From Streptomyces sp. NBC_00704 (lineage in GTDB: Bacteria > Actinomycetota > Actinomycetes > Streptomycetales > Streptomycetaceae), in NCBI RefSeq assembly GCF_036226605.1, contig NZ_CP109000.1, positions 4,212,501 to 4,276,500 on the forward strand: DNA of 64,000 bases. Direction: 5' to 3'. The notes beneath the pieces were generated by a model that had not been told where the DNA came from, did no database searches, and saw only the letters and a program-made list of their open reading frames with translations. A program made the position numbers and the translations under genes. Below, one piece after another: positions 60,940 through 64,000 of the stretch; position 1 is the stretch's first letter, and each line of letters begins with the position of its first letter.

Positions 60940-60971
60940 AGATGCCTCCTGCCGAAGTGGGTGGATACGCG

Positions 60972-61013
60972 CCGCCCCCGGCCGGTGCGCAGGTGCGCAC
61001 CGGCCGGGGGCGG
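60972..61013 (-). terminator. 20-bp terminator after DEAD helicase 2
   Basis: Perfect 20-bp arms (60972-60991 / 60994-61013) with only a 2-nt gap: almost a cruciform. Just past the helicase stop codon. Confidence 0.85.
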
Positions 61014-61024
61014 GGTGGAACGTC

Positions 61025-62530
61025 TCAGGCCGCCGGTCCGGCGACGGGGCGCCGGGCGCTTCCGCGGCGGTCCGGCGCGCGGTCGGGCCGGCCCGTGCCG
61101 CGCCGGCCCCGGTAGCCCGGGGACGACGAGGAGGCCGACGACGCCGACGACGAGGACCCGGCGCGCCGGGGGCGCTTCGCGGCCGGCGGCGCGGCGATGA
61201 CGACCGGGACGCCGGACGGCGTCTGGGCGCCGGTGATGCGGTTCAGCTCGGCCTCGCCCGAACGCACCGGGGTGACGTGCGGGGAGATGCCGGCCGTGGC
61301 CATCAGCCGGGTCATGCCGCGCCGCTGGCCGGGGGTCACCAGGGTGACGACGCTGCCGGACTCGCCCGCCCGGGCGGTGCGTCCGCCGCGGTGCAGGTAG
61401 TCCTTGTGGTCGCTGGGCGGGTCGACGTTGACGACGAGGTCGAGGTTGTCGACGTGGATGCCGCGCGCGGCGACGTTGGTCGCCACCAGCACCGTGACGT
61501 GCCCGGTCTTGAACTGGGCGAGCGTGCGGGTGCGCTGCGGCTGGGACTTGCCGCCGTGCAGGGCCGCCGCGCGCACGCCGCTGTTCAGCAGGTGCGTGGT
61601 CAGCCGGTCCACCGCGTGCTTGGTGTCCAGGAACATGATCACCCGGCCGTCGCGCGCCGCGATCTCGGTGGTGGTGCGGTGCTTGTCCGCGTCGTGCACG
61701 TGGAGCACGTGGTGCTCCATAGTGGTGACCGCGCCGGCCGACGGGTCGACGGAGTGCACCACCGGGTCGCTGAGGTAGCGGCGGACGAGCAGGTCGACGT
61801 TGCGGTCCAGGGTGGCGGAGAACAGCATCCGCTGCCCCTCCGGGCGCACCTGGTCGAGCAGCGCGGTGACCTGGGGCATGAAGCCCATGTCGGCCATCTG
61901 GTCGGCCTCGTCGAGGACGGTGACGGCGACGTCGTCGAGGACGCAGTCGCCGCGGTCGATGAGGTCCTTGAGCCGTCCGGGCGTCGCGACGACGATCTCC
62001 GAGCCGTTGCGCAGCGCGCTCGCCTGCCGGCCGATCGGCATGCCGCCGACGACGGTGGCCAGCCGCAGCCGCACGGAGCGGGCGTACGGGGTCAGCGCGT
62101 CGGTGACCTGCTGGGCGAGTTCGCGGGTGGGCACGAGGACGAGCGCGAGCGGCCGCCGGGGCTCGGCGCGCAGGCCCTCCGTGCGGGCCAGCACCGCGAG
62201 GCCGAAGGCGAGGGTCTTGCCCGAGCCGGTGCGGCCGCGGCCGAGCACGTCGCGGCCGGCCAGCGAGTTGGGCAGGGTCGCCGCCTGGATCGGGAACGGC
62301 ACGCTCACGCCCTGCTGGCCGAGCTCGGCCAGCAGCGGGGCCGGCAGACCGAGGTCGGCGAACGCCTCGACGGCGGGCAGCGACGGGGTGACCGTCTTCG
62401 GCAGCGCGAATTCGCCCTGCGGGGCGGACGGCCGGCGGCCGGGGCCGGAGGAGCGGCGGGAGCCGCCGAAACGGCTGCCTGCCGAGCTTCCGAAACGGTC
62501 ATAAGTGCGGGTTTTCTGCGCACGGTTCAT
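61025..62530 (-). CDS. DEAD-box RNA helicase (cold-shock module 2)
   Basis: A 501-residue paralogue of the 47107-48675 helicase. Same motifs (GRTGSGKT, PTRELAQQ, VLDEADQMADMGF, SATLDRN, ATNVAARGIHVDN, HRGGRTARAG) and a shared TPSLPAVEAF-type entry. The C-terminal tail differs: a Ser-rich run (SSSSASSASSSS) then an Arg/Gly tail. Shares with module 1 the same arrangement behind csp. Ribosome-binding site ggaagg; ATG 62530. Confidence 0.95.
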   Translation of the reverse strand: MNRAQKTRTYDRFGSSAGSRFGGSRRSSGPGRRPSAPQGEFALPKTVTPSLPAVEAFADLGLPAPLLAELGQQGVSVPFPIQAATLPNSLAGRDVLGRGRTGSGKTLAFGLAVLARTEGLRAEPRRPLALVLVPTRELAQQVTDALTPYARSVRLRLATVVGGMPIGRQASALRNGSEIVVATPGRLKDLIDRGDCVLDDVAVTVLDEADQMADMGFMPQVTALLDQVRPEGQRMLFSATLDRNVDLLVRRYLSDPVVHSVDPSAGAVTTMEHHVLHVHDADKHRTTTEIAARDGRVIMFLDTKHAVDRLTTHLLNSGVRAAALHGGKSQPQRTRTLAQFKTGHVTVLVATNVAARGIHVDNLDLVVNVDPPSDHKDYLHRGGRTARAGESGSVVTLVTPGQRRGMTRLMATAGISPHVTPVRSGEAELNRITGAQTPSGVPVVIAAPPAAKRPRRAGSSSSASSASSSSPGYRGRRGTGRPDRAPDRRGSARRPVAGPAA

Positions 62531-62672
62531 GAAGAAACCTTCCTTGATACGGGCACGTGCCAAGGAATTCCGCAGCGAGTTGAACAGCGCAGAAAATCGC
62601 GGGAACGAGCCGAAAAACGGGGGCCGGAGTACCGGCGGACGGGGAGGGAAAACACCCGGAAATGCAACAGCC

Positions 62673-62700
62673 GGGGCCCGCACCCCAAGGTGCGGGCCCC
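62673..62700 (-). terminator. Hairpin between csp and DEAD helicase (module 2)
   Basis: 12-bp perfect stem with loop ccaa, at the same relative position as in module 1. The sequence of the arms (ggggcccgcacc) is close to that of module 1 (gggcccgcact). Confidence 0.75.
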
Positions 62701-62730
62701 AGCTGCAGAAGTATGCGTCAGCGCCCTGTG

Positions 62731-62934
62731 TCAGGCGGGGACGATGTTCTCGGCCGTCGGGCCCTTCTGGCCCTGCGCGATGTCGAACGACACCTTCTGG
62801 CCTTCCTGGAGCTCGCGGAAGCCCTGGGCGGCGATGTTCGAGTAGTGGGCGAAGACGTCAGCGCCGCCGCCGTCCTGCTCGATGAAGCCGAAGCCCTTTT
62901 CCGCGTTGAACCACTTCACGGTGCCGGTTGCCAT
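62731..62934 (-). CDS. Cold-shock protein (CspA family), copy 2
   Basis: A 67-residue protein with MATGTVKWFNAEKGFGFIEQ and RNP motifs KGFGFI and DVFAHYSNI. Ribosome-binding site gaaggag. The leader (62935-63090) has A+T-rich runs (ggaattatttttcg on the minus strand near 63080) as expected of csp mRNAs. Confidence 0.97.
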   Translation of the reverse strand: MATGTVKWFNAEKGFGFIEQDGGGADVFAHYSNIAAQGFRELQEGQKVSFDIAQGQKGPTAENIVPA

Positions 62935-63424
62935 AACTGTCTCCTTCGGGACGGTGCTCGGAGTTCGCCCTGTGCGTACTCCGGTCGCCGTGATGATCAA
63001 CCCGTCGGAAAACCTCAAGGCAACCACAACTGCAACTGGTCTCGACACTAGCACGGCGTCATTACGGCCGGACGAAAAATAATTCCGACCCAGTTCCGCC
63101 CGAGGGAATAACCGTCGCGCGCCACGACTATTTCTCCTGCCGCGGACGTAGATATTCCGCCGTCGTGGGTGCGGTGTCCTGGGCGACCGCCGCCGATGCG
63201 GAGCCGTGACCTGCCCCGATGCCGTGCCGGGGCCCGGTTTCGCGGGCCGTGGCCGACGCGTTCCCGAGCGGCGCCGCTGCCGCCGCCGAGACGAAGGACA
63301 CATCCCCTGGTCGGCGGGGTTCCGGCGGGCGGATCCGCAGGCCAGGGCGTGGAACCTCGGACATCAGTTCGGCGTCAAGCAAGTCGGACAGACTGACGTT
63401 CGGACGACTCGGGGTGGGCGCGCG
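62935..63424. other. csp 5'-UTR and divergent promoter region
   Basis: About 490 nt without a convincing gene. The csp-proximal 150 nt are A+T-rich leader/promoter; the rest is GC-rich upstream of the lipoprotein deacetylase. A small minus-strand frame at 63128-63364 was judged unsupported. Confidence 0.55.
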
Positions 63425-64000
63425 GTGGACAGGCGGATCAAGACGGCGGCGGCCTGTCTCCTTCTCATGGCGGGACTGGCCACCGGCTGCACGGCCGAAT
63501 CCTCGGCGGCCTCCGACTCCGGCTCCGCCGCACCGGGCCGCTCCGCCTCGCCCACCCGGGCCGCGCGGGGCGAGGCGGGCGCTGCGGCACGGGACGCCGT
63601 CCGGGCCGCGTACCGCAAGTGGGGGCTCAAGCCGCTCGCCGCGCCGCCCGCCCCTCCCAAGGTCAAACCGGTGGGACGCAAAGCCGCCGACGGCGGGGTC
63701 CCGGTGGTCAGCGAGATACCCACCGAGCAGAAGATCGTCTTCCTCACGTTCGACGACGGCGCGGAGAAAGACCCCCGGTTCGTCACGATGATGCGCGAAC
63801 TGAAGATCCCCTTCACGATGTTCCTGACGAACGCCGCCATCAGCGCCGACTACGGCTATTTCGAACCGCTGCGCAAACTCGGCGCCGGCGTGCAGAACCA
63901 CACGCTCACGCATCCGAACCTGCGCACGCTGGGCGCGTCAGCCCAGAAGCAGGAGATCTGCGGCCAGCAGGACAAGCTCAAGCAGCATTACGGCTCCACG
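63425..64000 (+). CDS. Lipoprotein polysaccharide deacetylase (NodB), truncated by window end
   Basis: 192 codons visible. GTG start (ggggtggg upstream), lipobox LATGC (Cys22), Ser/Ala linker, and NodB-domain motifs: VFLTFDDGAEKDPRF (the catalytic Asp-Asp) and HTLTHPNL (HxxxH metal ligands). Expected to remove N-acetyl groups from peptidoglycan or another surface polymer, Zn2+/Co2+-dependent. C-terminal motifs lie outside the window. Confidence 0.9.
   Translation, partial: MDRRIKTAAACLLLMAGLATGCTAESSAASDSGSAAPGRSASPTRAARGEAGAAARDAVRAAYRKWGLKPLAAPPAPPKVKPVGRKAADGGVPVVSEIPTEQKIVFLTFDDGAEKDPRFVTMMRELKIPFTMFLTNAAISADYGYFEPLRKLGAGVQNHTLTHPNLRTLGASAQKQEICGQQDKLKQHYGST

Noticed and set aside
59465..62845. 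1126-codon plus-strand frame
   Set aside because: Antisense of SDR, CBS, DEAD and csp genes; composition is typical of shadow frames.
63128..63364. Possible 78-aa minus-strand peptide starting MSEVPRPGLR
   Set aside because: No ribosome-binding site, Ala/Pro composition, and it overlaps the promoter of the deacetylase. Briefly considered as a RiPP precursor, but no modification genes are nearby.

Overview
The window is a GC-rich stretch (about 72% by eye, with strong third-position G/C bias) of a Streptomyces-type actinobacterial chromosome. Typical signs are a LAETG sortase substrate, LCP and M23 wall proteins, TTG/GTG starts, leaderless promoters, TerB/VWA proteins, a DUF6445 protein, a contractile-injection locus of the Streptomyces type, and csp/DEAD-box cold-shock modules. 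There is no rRNA operon, IS element, integrase or CRISPR array. Intergenic regions are short and often carry long perfect hairpins between convergent genes.

Layout. 1-9.4 kb: truncated VWA protein, two integral membrane proteins, a membrane-bound PP2C/SpoIIE phosphatase, an unrecognised 455-residue protein, a small secreted peptide divergent from an XRE/TPR regulator, and a lipoprotein. 9.5-19.3 kb: a fragment resembling the anticodon-binding domain of threonyl-tRNA synthetase, nucleoside hydrolase, LAETG surface protein, GH13 alpha-glucosidase, DUF4142 protein, DUF6445 (2OG-oxygenase-like) protein, FxLYD-type lipoprotein, DUF7144 protein, M23 endopeptidase and a GH26-like enzyme. 19.6-21.3 kb: an LCP (LytR-CpsA-Psr) wall-polymer ligase followed by a compact RNA gene. 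Folded by hand, that RNA gives a 70-nt cloverleaf with glycine-tRNA identity features and its own strong terminator. I consider it the most interesting object in the window.

21.3-46.2 kb is an intracellular-type contractile injection system (CIS) locus. A 12-gene minus-strand run goes sheath, inner tube, Zn-finger protein, DUF6760, a huge Pro/Ala-rich protein with 13 (V/L/I/A)QR boxes, second tube protein, LysM tube-terminal protein, VgrG spike, gp25, baseplate J, tail protein I, and a CisA-like membrane protein. Many junctions are stop/start overlaps. Divergent from it are two paralogous membrane proteins whose DNA is mosaic-identical (gene conversion). Beyond them lie an AAA+ ATPase and a DUF4255 protein, then two LuxR-type regulators. 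The larger regulator contains a hierarchical 13-residue repeat.

46.2-64 kb: small membrane and DUF4287 proteins; a csp - hairpin - DEAD-box helicase module; DUF952, TerB and zinc-ribbon proteins; a secreted CBM35/PL9 pectate lyase under a near-consensus promoter with a palindromic operator; a MarR/GbsR-like regulator divergent from a DUF4097 - DrrA - DrrB operon; TetR divergent from a quinone-oxidoreductase-like MDR protein; an SDR lacking its catalytic Tyr/Lys; a single-CBS protein; a second csp - hairpin - DEAD-box module; and the start of a lipoprotein polysaccharide deacetylase cut by the window end.

All assignments are made by reading sequence and translations; no database search was run.
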